Of a stretch of 64,000 bases of DNA, positions 40,144-58,931 are shown piece by piece. The position numbers were made by a program, and so were the translations under genes. Origin of the DNA: Cristatella mucedo (lineage: Eukaryota > Bryozoa > Phylactolaemata > Cristatellidae); contig WPIO01000150.1 of the NCBI GenBank assembly GCA_009760855.2, forward strand, positions 859,501 through 923,500, written 5' to 3'. Every line of letters begins with the position of its first letter. The first letter of the stretch is position 1. Under the pieces are notes generated by a model that saw nothing but the letters and a program-made list of their open reading frames with translations, was not told the origin of the DNA and ran no database searches.

Positions 40144-40488
40144 TTAGACATCCTTACAGGCCCCCCCCCCCACTGGCAGTACCGGCTTCGTCCTGTAAGG
40201 TAGTTTACGCAGTAATCTTGCCTGACTCGTGGTACTCTCAGGAGAGTGGGTTTTCGGCACTTTTCTGAATTTTTGCATGTTTTCTAGCAAGCGCAATTCA
40301 TTGCCAAGCTGCCTATAGATAGAACGACACCACACATTCTGCTTTACGGCAGGGTACTGGAGAGCGTAGCTCGGAGACGCCACTCCTCGCGTCTCCAGCT
40401 GTGAACGACTGGTTTTCTTCTCCAATGAGGCGAGATTGCATATGTATAGAATATTCGTGATTCTTAAAATAAAGATGATTCGAAGATT
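40144..40488 (-). CDS. Candidate exon of an unknown gene, divergent from the IkB-zeta-like promoter
   Basis: The minus strand is open from about 40488 to a TAA/TGA near 40144 without an ATG in frame. The middle looks protein-like: SYALQYPAVKQNVWCRSIYR, QLGNELRLLENMQKFRKVP, then SQARLLRKLPYRTKP. It sits about 200 bp from the CpG-rich promoter, so a bidirectional promoter is possible. I do not recognise the family. It could be chance. Confidence 0.25.
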   Translation of the reverse strand, partial: NLRIIFILRITNILYICNLASLEKKTSRSQLETRGVASPSYALQYPAVKQNVWCRSIYRQLGNELRLLENMQKFRKVPKTHSPESTTSQARLLRKLPYRTKPVLPVGGGACKDV

Positions 40489-40821
40489 CTCAAAAAATAA
40501 GCTAGCTAACCAGCGCTCGTAGCAAGAGCCGTTTCGACCGAAGGGGAAATACCCAAAAGGAAGCCCTCGGAAATAGCTTCAGGCGTTTCCCCATGGAACC
40601 GCGCTGTAAGATCAGTGGTCGGTTCGCGAATGACGTAGAGGCTATATCGGTCCAGGAAGTTGAGCCGCGGCGCTAACTTCCCGCCCCGGGTCGACGGTCA
40701 GGCGCCCGATATTAACTGTCGCGCTAGCCGAGAGGAGAGAGGGAACTCGAGAGCTAGTGCTCTGGATACACGAACGCGATACGGCTCCAAACTGCCCGAA
40801 GCGGAGCAGCAGACTCGTTCC

Positions 40822-47667
<6,846 letters not shown>

Positions 47668-48700
47668 AGAAGAGAGCAAGAGAGCCACGGGCCTAGGCGA
47701 AGCTGCCAGCTTTCTACTCCAACAGTTGGTCCCACGGAGCTCGCCGGGCTGCTCAAGGGTCCGCAACCCACTTTTGCAAATCGACGACGAGGGAAAATCA
47801 AGCGCTGGGGGTGGCGGAGCGTAATGCTGGCAGCGACTCGTTGTATGCATGCACCACACCAGGACACCTGCGTATGGTATTGCGTACAAGTACGCAATGG
47901 TGCAGCCCTTGGAGCAGCTCGGATACGTACTACCGAGGCGATGCTGCACAGGGCGTGTCTCCTCGCGGTTTGCTACCCACGCCATGTAGAGCAGAAAGCC
48001 GCAAGCTGAGCGCAAGGCCTTTGCTCTCGCACACGCGCGATCGGCAGCTCTCACACACGCGATCAGCAGCTCTCACACACGCGCGATCGGCAGCTCTCAC
48101 TTGCTGCTGGCTGCCGGTCGGTGCTTGCTGAGCAATGGATACGCATCCATACGGTCGTTGCCGAGGTCATGCACCCGACGCCATGCACCCGTGCATAGAG
48201 CTCACCAATAGCACTGCAACTGCTCACGGCGGGGATCCGACCGCAGATGGTCTAGCTTTCTGCTGCTGCTGCTACTCGGGGGGGGGGGGCCTCGTGTAGG
48301 CTTGTCGATCATTCGAGTTCGTTCGTGTGGCATCGCGAGCAAGCATGCCTTTTTAAATATTTTTTCTTGTTTAAATGTGTGATTGTGCATTCACTCTTTC
48401 AGTGCAGGTAAGAGTGTGTTCACTGTGACGGCAGAGCAATATATATTTTTATAGCTAATTAATTGTAAGCCACTCAATACTGTTTCTGCGGTTATGGTGA
48501 GCATGTTCTTTGCATGCAGACGAAATTACGTGAGGCATTCCTGCGTTACTTAGATTCCCCCACAATATCTGAAGCTGAAAGTGGCTAGTTATTAAAATGT
48601 ATCATCGGTGCTGCTCTGTGGTTACCGGATCCTCCTTAACGGCACTTTTTGTTGGTTGTGGCGATTGCACGACGATGCAAATAAAAGATAATCAAGGTCC
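47668..48700 (+). other. 3' UTR and polyA signal of the IkB-zeta-like gene
   Basis: No further coding frame follows the stop. The first good AATAAA downstream is at 48679-48684, so the UTR is about 1 kb. Near 48026-48095 it holds about three tandem copies of a 22-24 bp unit (CTCACACACGCGCGATC...AGCT). Confidence 0.5.
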
Positions 48701-49048
48701 TAGTGCCGTTCTGTCACCACTTTTCACCAAGTGTTGAACTGCATCTAATCTATTGCTAGGATATGCTCTGCAGCACAAGTTGCAGTTTGTCTGCACTAGG
48801 ACATTTAAAGAGGGTAGATTTACGTAATGAGAATAACAAGAAGAAGTTTATCGGTTGAGTAGGAGCATGGGCACTTCTCTCTTAATAGCAAAGCGAGACT
48901 ATATCGGCTGAAGTATCGCAATAAATGAAACATTTTATAGTGCCCTGAGATAGTCAAATCTCTTGCCTGGAACTTAACTTAGGCTGCAAAGAAACCGAAT
49001 TAACTGATTAGTGGTAATAACATGTATACTTCCAACATACATTAGCAG

Positions 49049-49090
<42 letters not shown>

Positions 49091-50569
49091 CTCACAGGAC
49101 GAATCATGCAGACTATAAATTAAGCTGTGAGGAACACGTGGTCCAAGTTTTGCTTCAAATTTGTCAATTCAGATGGTCTAAGCTAGCAAATGCCCAAAGA
49201 CAGGGGGGATGCCATGCAGTTAATATCGACGTTTTGATAGGCTTGGTATTTTGCGCAGCAGAGCAGCTCTGTCACTTTTGTCCGGCGACCCGAGTCGGTA
49301 ATTACACTGCTACTGGCCATCGCTTGCACTCTGGATAATTGTTTAGTCGGAGCATGAAGCTCCGTGCCGGCACCTCGGCTCCAGAGAGCACAGGTTCCTC
49401 TCGTTCTCATATGCCAACCTCCAATTGAACTAGTGACTCTTTTGCAGACAGCAGCAGGGGGGATGCTTGCCCCACACTATCGTCACTGCAGCACGTCACT
49501 GCCTACCAGTGTAGATCGGTGGCATGGAACCCACTTTGCGATCAGCTCTGATACTTGCAAATCCTTAACGTGCACGAATTAAGGCCCACAGAAGCTCTCG
49601 CTTTTGGAAATGGGTGAATCTCGATGTCGTCCTTTCACCCCCTCCCCTAACTGTCACCACATGGTACCGACCAAGATCATTTGGTGGCATAGCCTACCAA
49701 TTAAACTTGAGAAAGCTGCATATTGACTCTCCCCAAACCAAGCATGGGCCCTCCAGTTTCGAGCATACAAACTGCATAGACATGGCAGCATGTGTCGTTC
49801 GTATCTCATGCAGGCATTCCGACGTTGAGCCCAGCAGAAGGTAATACTCCTTAAGCAAAGTAATTAAAGGAGAAACAAAGAACCGAATCAAGCGAGCCTC
49901 TAGACAGTAATCGTACACGGTCGACATGCTCCTGCTTATCACGTGGGATTTCATTCATTGTTCAAAACTGAAGACCCCACTGAAAATACCAATGTCAATA
50001 ATGAAAATACAGATGCTGCTATGGGATAGCTGAGAGCATTTCTGCCTGAGTGCACCAATGTATCCGGACTATCACATTTACGTAAAGATAGAATATCGAT
50101 TACCAATTCATTTAGCATCTACGACTCCACTGGTGTGGCCGATATTCTAGAAACCGAAAAATTGGAAGGCCAAATTAGCTCAATCCTTGAGTTTGCCAGT
50201 TCCAAAATCCGGCAGATTAGCAATCCGGTAAACACCGTACCCGGCCCGGCAGTCTTCGAAATGGCAAAAGTCATTTCTGTTGTCTGCAGATTGACGGACA
50301 AGTGTCAGGGATAGTCTTTGTATTTTTTTTACGCAAAGTATGCCCAGCCTCTACAAGATATCAAAACGATGGTAAGCAAAACTAATTTTGAGTCTTCTGC
50401 AAGTACACACCGGCCTTCAATTTACATGCAGCAGAATTACAAATAAGCCCCGGTTTGAAGAATTTAATAACACATCTCAATTGGCGATCAGGTTCAAGTA
50501 GGACAAGAACTCTTGCTATGGAAGCATGTACAATCCTAATATTGAACCTGCACGGAATCTAGACACCCT
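48701..50569. other. Intergenic, nothing recognised
   Basis: Holds a LINE-type tail (48935-49000) and an AC repeat; otherwise short frames only. Confidence 0.4.
49050..49088. repeat. (AC)n microsatellite
   Basis: About 38 bp of AC repeat. Confidence 0.95.
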
Positions 50570-51015
50570 GCTCCACTCACCCACCAGACTAAGCATCGTA
50601 CCACCTGCTTTCCGGAATCTAATCGTTTACCTCTACTCGTACGAACCTCAAATCCTTTGGAGACCGTGCCTTTAGTTCGTATGCTCCCAAAGCCTGGAAC
50701 TCCCTCCCGACTTGCGTCAGAACGTCCGCTGACTTGACCACATTTAAAAAGAAACTAAAACACATCTATTTATCACAGCAATTAGTGGGTCCATATGACT
50801 CGTCCTTTATATGCTTATGTGTGCTGACACTGCATGCTGCCACTAACCAGATTTGCATGCTGACTCTGTGCATGTTACCCCTAACCATGTTATTCTTGTT
50901 GTTATTGAACATGCTATCACTAACGATTCGATCGTGCTTCCTTTGCAGCAAATGTTAAGTGCCTAGACAGAAATTGAGTTCTCTGTGGGCGCTATATCAA
51001 ATGTATTATTATTTT
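50570..51015 (+). mobile_element. L2/CR1-type LINE, 3' fragment with tail
   Basis: Contains TNLKSFGDRAFSSYAPKAWN and SLPTCVRTSADLTTFKKKLK, a 3' UTR with TGCATGCTGACTCTGTGCAT units, then AAATTGAGTTCTCTGTGGGCGC and an ATT tail. Confidence 0.8.
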
Positions 51016-51229
51016 TATAATCAATGAGCAACCTTGGTGTCACCTGCTACACCATCCATTAGACGGCTTCTGTTCAGCATGTTTAGAGCTAACATTGAAA
51101 GAAGTTGTGTGGGTTGGACACGATCCTACGGCATCGACTCCTTCCTTCCCAAGGCCCAGCTGCCACAGCAAGCATCAGTACAACAGTAGACTCTAAATGG
51201 TGGCATGCATTCGAAAGAGATACTTCTAG

Positions 51230-51727
51230 CTAGTGCATGCTGCGAACCCCTCCTGGGTCATGTACCTCTGCAACGACATCCGAAAGTGACACAGGTTTGA
51301 CTTCATGACTAAGTACACGGAAATTATGAGAACTACTAATGGCTAACCATGGAGTTAAACTGCGATTAACTAGACTTGTTTCAAAGCCACGCTGATCAGC
51401 ATGCTGACTCGCGAAACCAAACCTAGGCACGAGCTCACTGTGAAATATGGAAACACGGTACCGGGCAATTTCGGGGACACTTTTTGAGGCTTCGGCTGCC
51501 ACAACATATGCCGAGAGGCCAAGCACACCAACTAATAATAACGGACACATCTGGATTGTCGGAGCGATCAGCCCAATGTGTAGGATAATGTAGGCAATAC
51601 TTATGCACAGCAGCGGGCGCCATAGCAGTTGCCAGCCCAGGTTAAAGAGGTATGCTTCCAGCATGCATGCCTTGCTAGCCAAAAGAAAAATGTATTTTCT
51701 GCACCACAAGACATGCAACGGCTGCAA
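51230..51727 (-). CDS. Hypothetical 165-residue ORF with hydrophobic segments
   Basis: A long frame with two hydrophobic stretches (WRPLLCISIAYIILHIGLIA and MCPLLLVGVLGLSAYVVAAE), then a polar half. There is no recognised family and no clear splice sites. It lies downstream of the CKS gene on the same strand. It may be chance. Confidence 0.2.
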   Translation of the reverse strand: MQPLHVLWCRKYIFLLASKACMLEAYLFNLGWQLLWRPLLCISIAYIILHIGLIAPTIQMCPLLLVGVLGLSAYVVAAEASKSVPEIARYRVSIFHSELVPRFGFASQHADQRGFETSLVNRSLTPWLAISSSHNFRVLSHEVKPVSLSDVVAEVHDPGGVRSMH

Positions 51728-52121
51728 ACCACGTATGTTCGAAAAGGCAAATCAGGAGACCGAAGAGGCGAGATGAAAAACCAGAGCAACATAGTGTGGA
51801 GAGCTGCACAATGTTATTAAAAAACCCATCAATATGAGACCCCTGGAATCAGTAGCATTCCACGCAACGTCCCGGCACAGCGGCCGCTTTCGGCACCAGC
51901 TCGTGGCTGCCTCTGGCAGCCGATGCAGTGAGCAGCATCCGTGGGATGGCGGTGGCCGATGCACTACCAGTTTCACACTGCCACAGCACGATGCGATGCG
52001 GCAGCTGCAGTCCTTGTGCCTCTGGGGGGGGGGTGGGTTGTGTTGGAGAGGGGCCCCCTCTTTGACTAAGTAATGACCAAGCGAAGCGTCCTCTGCTGCA
52101 GAACCAACATCTGTCCAAGTA

Positions 52122-52234
52122 TCAAGCGTGAACAGCACCTCGAGCCGCGCTAGCCATGCGGTTGGATTCAGCGTCGGCGTTTGGAGGAGCGGCATCAGCT
52201 GGCAGCGGTCGTCGGAAGAGCAGGATGTGGGGCT
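52122..52234 (-). CDS. CKS1B: CKS exon 3 with extended C-terminus
   Basis: 113 bp after a TTTTTTAG acceptor: (E)[11 protein letters not shown], then an Ala/Pro/Asn-rich tail ending GAVHA and TGA. The 1.97-kb intron before it contains an inverted-repeat transposon (53119-53608). Confidence 0.9.
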
Positions 52235-54332
52235 CTAAAAAAATCCATCAATCGCACACACCTGCTCACACGGAGTGACTCTCGCATTCACCTGCATCCG
52301 GGCGACGCAGGCCCAAGCATGGCAGTTGCCGATGGCAAGGCGGGCGCTGGCACCACAGGGCAACGCATGCGCCAGCCAGCAGACGAGTGGTGACCAGGCC
52401 GGCAGACCCGTGACGCTCAGACGCAGAGGCAGCTGATTCATCTCTCTACGGCTTACGATGCACTGTTATTTACTCCACCGTTCGTGACACATTTGGCTTC
52501 AATGAGCTAGACCTCGTCACCAAAAAAATGCATCCTAAGAGTACTAAATCATTTTCTACTAAAGCACATTACATGTGCCGTAAAGGAAGCACCCGTGCAA
52601 AGTCTCTCCGAAACATTCCGCACGAGCTGCCTGTGGCAGACAACCTGCACACTCGCACGGTCACGTTTCCTATTGGTGACTCGAACGCATAATAATGGCT
52701 GCAACAAAATGCTCGTATTCTAGACTGGCGATGGGAAGACCGTGCTTTTGACTAGACCTCATCAGACAAGTGTAGCCTGGTGCTAAATGCAAGCCAGTGG
52801 TGCTGCAGCATCGGCTGCTAAGCTGCGTGCTTGCTCGCCCTGACACAGTGTGACTGCAAGCTGAAAGCTCTGCTGGCAAATGCCGGCCAAGTAGCATTTA
52901 GAAGGTTGGATCGAAAGTGATATATTAAAACGAGACCAGCCACCAGCTAGCTGCGAATCTATCGGCTTGTCAATGCTACGGCAATTTGAAGGGAACTGCT
53001 CAGCCAGTCAGACGAAGCTCTCGAAAGGTAGCTGGCCAATCAGTGTTTTGCCACCTAGAATCATGCTTAGGCCGTTCGTGAGAAAATTAGCTGTGAAGAA
53101 CGACTGCTGCCGAGTAAAGCCAGGCATAGACGGTGAGTCTTGCTTCCTACATACTCAAGTCTTACTTCGGTCTTTCTTTTTGCAGAGGGTTTAGATGGCA
53201 GTTTGCTCCCAGTCTTGCTTCCTACTCGCTCTGCCCACTAAGCATTCATGGGATAGCTACAGCATTTCGCTAATGCAATTGTCGGTAGAATGAAACCTGT
53301 CTGCTATAGCCTTTACCACTCGCTTCAAAATCTGTTTATGAACTCCGAGCTCAGAGTGTCCCATAAACAGGAACTCACCGATTGAAATGCATCGATGATT
53401 TCACCGGTTAAGTCGCCTTTTCCTTTGAATGCGATGCAGTAGGCGTGACCAGAACGGCACCAAGCTAAGTCTAGCTTGAGTCTTGGCCAAAGAAGTAGAA
53501 CCAGGTTTGGCTGCCAAGTCTTCCCTAAGTCTCGGACCACCCAACACATTGATTACTCGAGTAGGTAGAAAGCAGGCAGGAAGCAAGACTCGCTGTCTAA
53601 ACCAGGCGTACGAATCCAAGCCTACTGTGGTGCTTTTCGATAAGGCAAGCACAGCTCGTGCAACAAGTAGCTACTAGTAACTACCACAATACAGTACAAA
53701 ACTATCAAGCCAAACTATCAAATACGATAAGTTTTTCGATAATCCGACACAATTGTTGCACTGCGGCTCTCTATTGCTTCGTCATCGACCGACATTGAGA
53801 TCTGGCATTTCGACGGGTCACTTGTACTTTCTGTGAGTAGCAACAGGTTTCAACTAACAGCTACCCCCAAAATCCACTAGAGGCTAAACAGTGGTTCTCG
53901 GTAGGCAGTCACACAGACAGGGGAGGGGGACGGGGGGGGGGGGGGGGGTAGAATGCAAACCAGCCAAAGCAGCAAACAAACAAGCACAGGAGGAGGAGGG
54001 CAGAGAGCAGTGCAGGCAGCTCTTAGATCAGGGGCCACGGCAGCTGCTGCTCCTGCTATGATCACCACATCAGGAATTCACCAGGCCCGAAGGCAGTGCA
54101 GAAGTAGGCTGCCGACTTCCTGCTGCTGACACAACAAGCGTGCCCCCCCCCCACATTCCATGCCCCCTGCAGCTGGCAAGCGGGAGGGGGGCACATGGAC
54201 ATACCTGGCGAATGAAGCATGTAGTGCAACCAACCAGGCGACTGCTGCACGCCTAGATTTCTCCACTCTGTCTCCGTCATCAAGTGCGTTTTAGGCACCA
54301 GACGTGCGATGTCAGGAGGAAGCATGACGTGT
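52122..54332 (-). CDS. CKS1B: Cyclin-dependent kinase regulatory subunit CKS1/CKS2 (last two exons)
   Basis: Exons 54332-54205 and 52234-52122 join in phase (G+AG, Glu). The protein reads [18 protein letters not shown], then [17 protein letters not shown], then the beta-hinge HSPEPH, then ILLFRRPLP. This is the CKS fold almost throughout. It keeps the phosphate-pocket Ser/Trp (QQSPGW) and the hinge PEP used for strand exchange. CKS proteins bind CDKs and direct multisite phosphorylation, and with SKP2 help p27 degradation. After RRPLP the frame runs a further 25 residues ([25 protein letters not shown]) before TGA; typical family members stop within a few residues. The first exon (the IYYSDKY region) was not found. 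CKS1 versus CKS2 cannot be decided. Confidence 0.92.
53119..53608. mobile_element. Inverted-repeat DNA transposon with MADF-like relic, copy 2
   Basis: The ends GCCAGGCATAGACGGTGAGT and, reversed, GCCTGGTTTAGACAGCGAGT match the 7.4-kb element. The inside of this copy is in the opposite direction: on the minus strand near 53325-53440 it reads [30 protein letters not shown]. It lies in the large CKS intron. The target duplication is unclear. Confidence 0.6.
54205..54332 (-). CDS. CKS1B: CKS exon 2 ([17 protein letters not shown]...[10 protein letters not shown])
   Basis: 128 bp, acceptor CATCTTTCAG, donor GTATGT. The first base completes Arg of the conserved RHVMLP; the last base begins Glu of the hinge. 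The 42 full codons match the family nearly residue for residue. Confidence 0.95.
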
Positions 54333-57300
54333 CTGAAAGATGGAGTACTCGCACACTTGGGGGGGGGGGCAATCTTGTCAGAATCAGTCATCGTAACGAC
54401 ACCACAACTGGACGGCAACCAGAGTCTGGAGGTGGCTAGGAGGATTGGGGGAGGGGTGGGCTGACATGCAGCCCTGCTTGGCTCTACCATGCTGACTCCA
54501 GGCAACAGAGAGATAACATAAAGGTCAGCCGATCGAGCAGGCTCATTTACAAGGCGAAATAAAATCCTTAACGACTGCCGCCTGGGCTTGCAGAAGAGGA
54601 ATCAGGAAGACAAAAGCAATACACAGCATAGAGAGTCCGACTTACGACTAAGGGTTTTCCATCGGTGCCAGCATGTAGCTTTGCTCCAACTCGATTCAAT
54701 TCATTTAACATTAAACAATGCACTGCTGGTATTGTGCAGCACGATGAGAGCAAGCATTGCTAGACATCAAGCAAGCAATGCTGGAGCCGGATGGGAAGCC
54801 GATGAGCTTGTGCTGGGGCAAGCTTAAAATGCAATTAACAGGCGAGTCAAGCCTCATCGATCTGCAATCGAGGGAGCACACGAGATGCCGGTGGTAGCAA
54901 AGTAAAGGACGCCGGCAGCACTTTTGTTGGCTCGGCCTCCTGCTAGCATGTCTCACAGACGGCGCCTGGTGCCAGGCAGCAGCAGCACACACAGCCGATG
55001 GCCTTGCGGTGCCCCCCACAGCACTGAGCTTCTGCTGGACACACGTTCAGCTACTCAGCCTTTGAGTAAACAAATGCAGTCGCATTGTCATAATTTATCT
55101 TCACGGAGGCAAGTTGCACTTTTGATGCACCCCTGCTCGTGACTAAGAGGGCGGTATGCCGGTATTCCTGTTACATGCTATTTGCCTAGGCAGCAGCATT
55201 CGGTGCACATGACAGATGCATGTAACCAACAGCTGTAGCCTCGAGCACATGACTGAAGAAAAAGCCTTCTTGCTGCTGCTAAGGTGATTCGCACATGCAA
55301 ATTAAGAGGCCATTGTATTATAAATAATATTAATAATAATAATAAAAGAGGAATTGCATAGATCCTCAGAGGACTGGGCTTTTTACATATGTTGCATGTC
55401 AGTATAGTTAGGAATAGCATGCCCAATGTCAGCATGCATATGCACACAGCAGACGATTCACAAGGACCCACAAAATGCTTTGAGGAAACAGCACGTGTTT
55501 AGCTTCTGTTTAAACACCGCCTAGTTAGTGGGATGTCGTGATGTGGGTCGGGAGCAAGTTCCAGGCTTTGAAAAGAGTATAACCGATCTCCACAGTATTT
55601 CAGGTTGGTTCGACGCACAGCTATTACTTGAGTTAGAAGCACGGGTGGTACGATGCCTGGCCGGACTGGGGAGCAGCTCGAATGGGTAAGCTGGAGCAAG
55701 AAAATGAAGGGACCTAAAAGTGAGAGACTAAACCCTGAAGTCAATGTGCTACTTGATGGGGAGCCAAGCCAGTGCATGTCACCGAGAAGTAGTATGATGT
55801 GGCTGAGACACTTGTGACAGACAAGCCTGGCTGCTTAGCTTTGCACCAGCTGTAAGTGCCTGATTGCATAGGCTAGAAGACCTGCAAGTAGTGAGTTACA
55901 GAAGTCGAAACGTTATGTCACAAATGCACGAACCAACTTGGATGAGGTATCCCCTCTCTAAGCAGGCTCGTGCCACAAAGCCAGTGCCTTTTATAATAAT
56001 AATAACATACTTGATTGATAAAGCACCCTCAGAGAACTCAATCTTTTTCTAGGCGCCTTACATTTGCTGCAAAAAAAACACGATCAAATGGTGCGTGGTG
56101 TCATGCTTGATAAACAGTACCAAAAGGCCCTTAAAGGCATGGCTGCTGGCAGATGTTACCACCAATCATTTGGTAATGCTTTCTATAAAGCATCTATAGA
56201 GTGGCTAGAAAGAATTACAGTTCTTTGAGGATTCCATACAAATGTACTATTATTATTATTATTATAAACCCAGACTTGAAGATTAAGATGTAATGCTGAA
56301 GTAAGCTGCCACCTTGGGCAAGTGATGGTAGAACCAAGCAGGCAGGTTAAAAAACCGGCAGGCAGGTTATAAAAACATACTGCGAGCTTGAACACTTTGC
56401 TTCAGAACAATTGGCTGAGCTGCTTCTTTCACTCCCATCTGCTGCCACATTCTCCCCAAAAGTCTCTCAACAAATCCGAATGAATGGCGTGCCCAAGAGA
56501 GGCTCTAAGGGTTTGCTGAGTCGCTGTCACTCCTAGGTGGTAAATGAAGTAAGAGATAAGAGGTTGGAGGAATGCAGGGTAAGAAGGCTAAGTGGAGTTA
56601 AGACCTCGTTCAGTTCAATGCTCATCCACAATAAGTGCATGCATCTTGACATGATTAAACTAACAAGGTGCCTTGGCAAACCTAACCTCCGAAGGTGTGA
56701 ACAACCAAGTGCCTTGGCCAATCACTACCCCATTAGCCGAAGGATACAGCACAGTTGATGGCTGGCGCTCGCCACGGTTTGGCAGCTTGTGACCAGCAGG
56801 TCTGGATCTTACAAAGAGTCCATGATTACTAAAATTCAGCAATCCTTCCAAAAATTTACACGTGGAATGCAGCAGCATGATCAGCAGACGACTTGCCCAA
56901 CTCAGGACACAGCCAGTTTGAGCTGCCACCTCAATCGCAATTCATTTAAATCCTTGCAATACAAGATCGACTTCTAGTACGGCGGCCAATTTTGGGCTCC
57001 AGGTAGCAGCAAGCTACACGTGAACGTCGTACATGTGGAGACAAACACGAGCTGGCCGCTGAGCACTAGTTAACTCTTCATTCGTCATTCCTCCAGGAAG
57101 TGTATGATTCTGTTCCCGGAATTGCTTGTCTTGCAGCCTTCGAAATTCAGCGGGTGCGATTAGAAATACCGAGCCAGAAGGTCTGCATGAGCTTTCTCTT
57201 GCCAAGACGCAGAGCTTTTCAGCATTCAGGCATACAACCTTTCTGCATTCATAAGGGAAAAAACACTGCTCGTGTGAGATTGAGGGCTTCTGAGGAAGCG

Positions 57301-57970
57301 GCGTAATTTTGCCACGCCAGCTGCCTCTTACAAGCATACCGGCCCGTACCCAGCGGCGCGTCGGAGCGCCATAGCACCAGCGTGCCGCACCGGCTTTCCC
57401 TGAGATGAACAACCTCCCAACCAACCGCACAGGGAAGGGAAACTTGAGTAATACACGTGACGACCGCACGCGTCGGCCACAAATGCGAAAGCCCTCGTCA
57501 AATTCACTATGGAGGCACGTGCCAACAGTTCACTGGCAGTAGGCACACGTCCATGCTGCGTTTCCTATCGGCACGATCTCATGAGAACGCCGAGAGAGTG
57601 ACTCGGGAGAAAGGGGGAGGGGGTCATGCAGCCCATCTAGCATTTAACAAAGTCATGGCAAATATCGGCAAGCTTTCAGGAGTTCCCGCACTAAAACGGT
57701 CGTCCAAGCCCACATTAAACCAAAAAATTACCTGTATTCATATTTTTCATCAGCATACTTTTCGGAATAGCTGATCTGGTCGACAGGCATGCTGCTATGT
57801 CACCACACGACGGTGCATTAGCGGTAATGGCGGGCTTTTGAAATCGCCATATGTTTATATACGAGAGTCACAGCTGGGCGGACCTAAGCAAGGGTCGCGT
57901 CACCAGCAATGACACACGACTCAGAGGCAAAGGACAGGCCCTCAGGTGAAAATTTTAATGAATTTATTTT
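54333..57970. other. Region upstream of CKS exon 2
   Basis: The first CKS exon should lie here or further right. I did not find it. The region holds a LINE fragment, two LINE tails and G/C homopolymer runs. A minus-strand frame near 57014-57190 (EFRRLQDKQFREQNHTLPGG) looks protein-like but is unassigned. Confidence 0.35.
55310..55860 (-). mobile_element. L2/CR1-type LINE fragment, decayed
   Basis: The minus strand has the QWLGSPSS, HSSCSPVRPGI and SLELAP pieces of the RT end. An ATT tail lies at the low-coordinate end (about 55320-55345 as AATAATAAT). Confidence 0.65.
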
Positions 57971-57973
57971 TAG

Positions 57974-58190
57974 GCAGACCTGTATCGAACTAAATCTCCA
58001 GCAGCGTGATGCTCCTAGAATAAGCCGGCCTCACCGACGCGTAGCGGGTCGGGTAAGAATCGCCAGACACGCGAGCGCCGCTGCCGAAGAAGCCCAAGAG
58101 CTGAGCATTGTTATTCTGGACGCTCAATTGAAAGAGCATAAGAATTTTCTAGTGGATTTGGAAAAAGTCTGCGATATTTACGTCGGATGA
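57974..58190 (+). CDS. Candidate coding segment, unknown
   Basis: After a TTTATTTTTAG acceptor-like site (ends 57973) the frame QTCIELNLQQRDAPRISRPH, RRVAGR runs on through SIVILDAQLKEHKNFLVDLE, KVCDIYVG to TGA. A GTAAGA donor-like site lies at about 58051. The charged, helical C-terminal part looks protein-like, but no family is recognised. Confidence 0.25.
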
Positions 58191-58504
58191 TCGTAGAAAT
58201 TGTATTAGCAGGTTGACCCTTGACCTCTATGTGCTCTTTAAAAATGGCGTAAGCTTTCTTAAGGCTATGCACGTTTTTGGGGATATTTACAGAACGCCGT
58301 TTCCCTGAAAATGAGAAATACAATTCATTTGTTTAGTTCCCTAAGAGAACTTGATAAATTTCCATGCACTTCAAATAGGACGTAGGGCTCGAGCGCACAG
58401 CCTCGGTCGTTACGACTTACTACGTTTACATGGTTCTTTTACAGAGCGTGTAGTGCTTAGAAAGATGTCAGTTCTCTTATACTGCTCTAAAATGTTTTTT
58501 TATT

Positions 58505-58790
58505 ATTACTGTGTAAGTACCCTCTGCCCCTTACAACGGGGCAGCGACCTGAGCCGCCTCTCCCTATTCCTGCGCTCACCGACCGTCGCCAGCGACGAAA
58601 TTATGTCTTAATTCCACTCGATGAGCTATTGCCAAGTCCATGTCGAATAAACAACTATGAATTTACGCACTAATTTTTTCAATAATTTTGGATCAGCCCT
58701 TACCAACATTAAAATTCTGTTGATCTTGCACCCTTCATAACAATTTTCCAGGTCTTGCCGCCCTAAACGAAAATCCCGACTCCGACGCTG
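58505..58790 (-). mobile_element. MITE family C, copy 4
   Basis: On the minus strand it begins GTCGGAGTCGGGATTTTCGT, then GGCGGCAAGACCTGG, and ends in a CCCCGTTG-like region. The inside shares GACGAAATTATG and ATTCCACTCGATGAGC with the 29.8-kb copy. Confidence 0.5.
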
Positions 58791-58931
58791 GACTAAGCCC
58801 TCGGGTTTTAGCCCAGGGCTTGGGTTTTCGCACTTCACAACCCAAGTTGTGGATTTGAATCCTGCAGCAGATAATTTTTTGTTGTTGCCTGCAGTAGCTG
58901 GGATGATTGTCACAAAGGCTCTTCTACAGCT

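Noticed and set aside
51752-52195. Minus-strand frame [20 protein letters not shown] resembling a retroelement gag start
   Set aside because: It is the shadow of CKS exon 3 in another frame; the CKS frame ([11 protein letters not shown]) is far better supported.
54062-54505. 147-residue frame taken as one CKS protein with an N-terminal extension
   Set aside because: The part before RHVMLP is not CKS-like, and a CTTTCAG acceptor cuts exactly at the conserved boundary. The part after HSP is intron behind a GTATGT donor.
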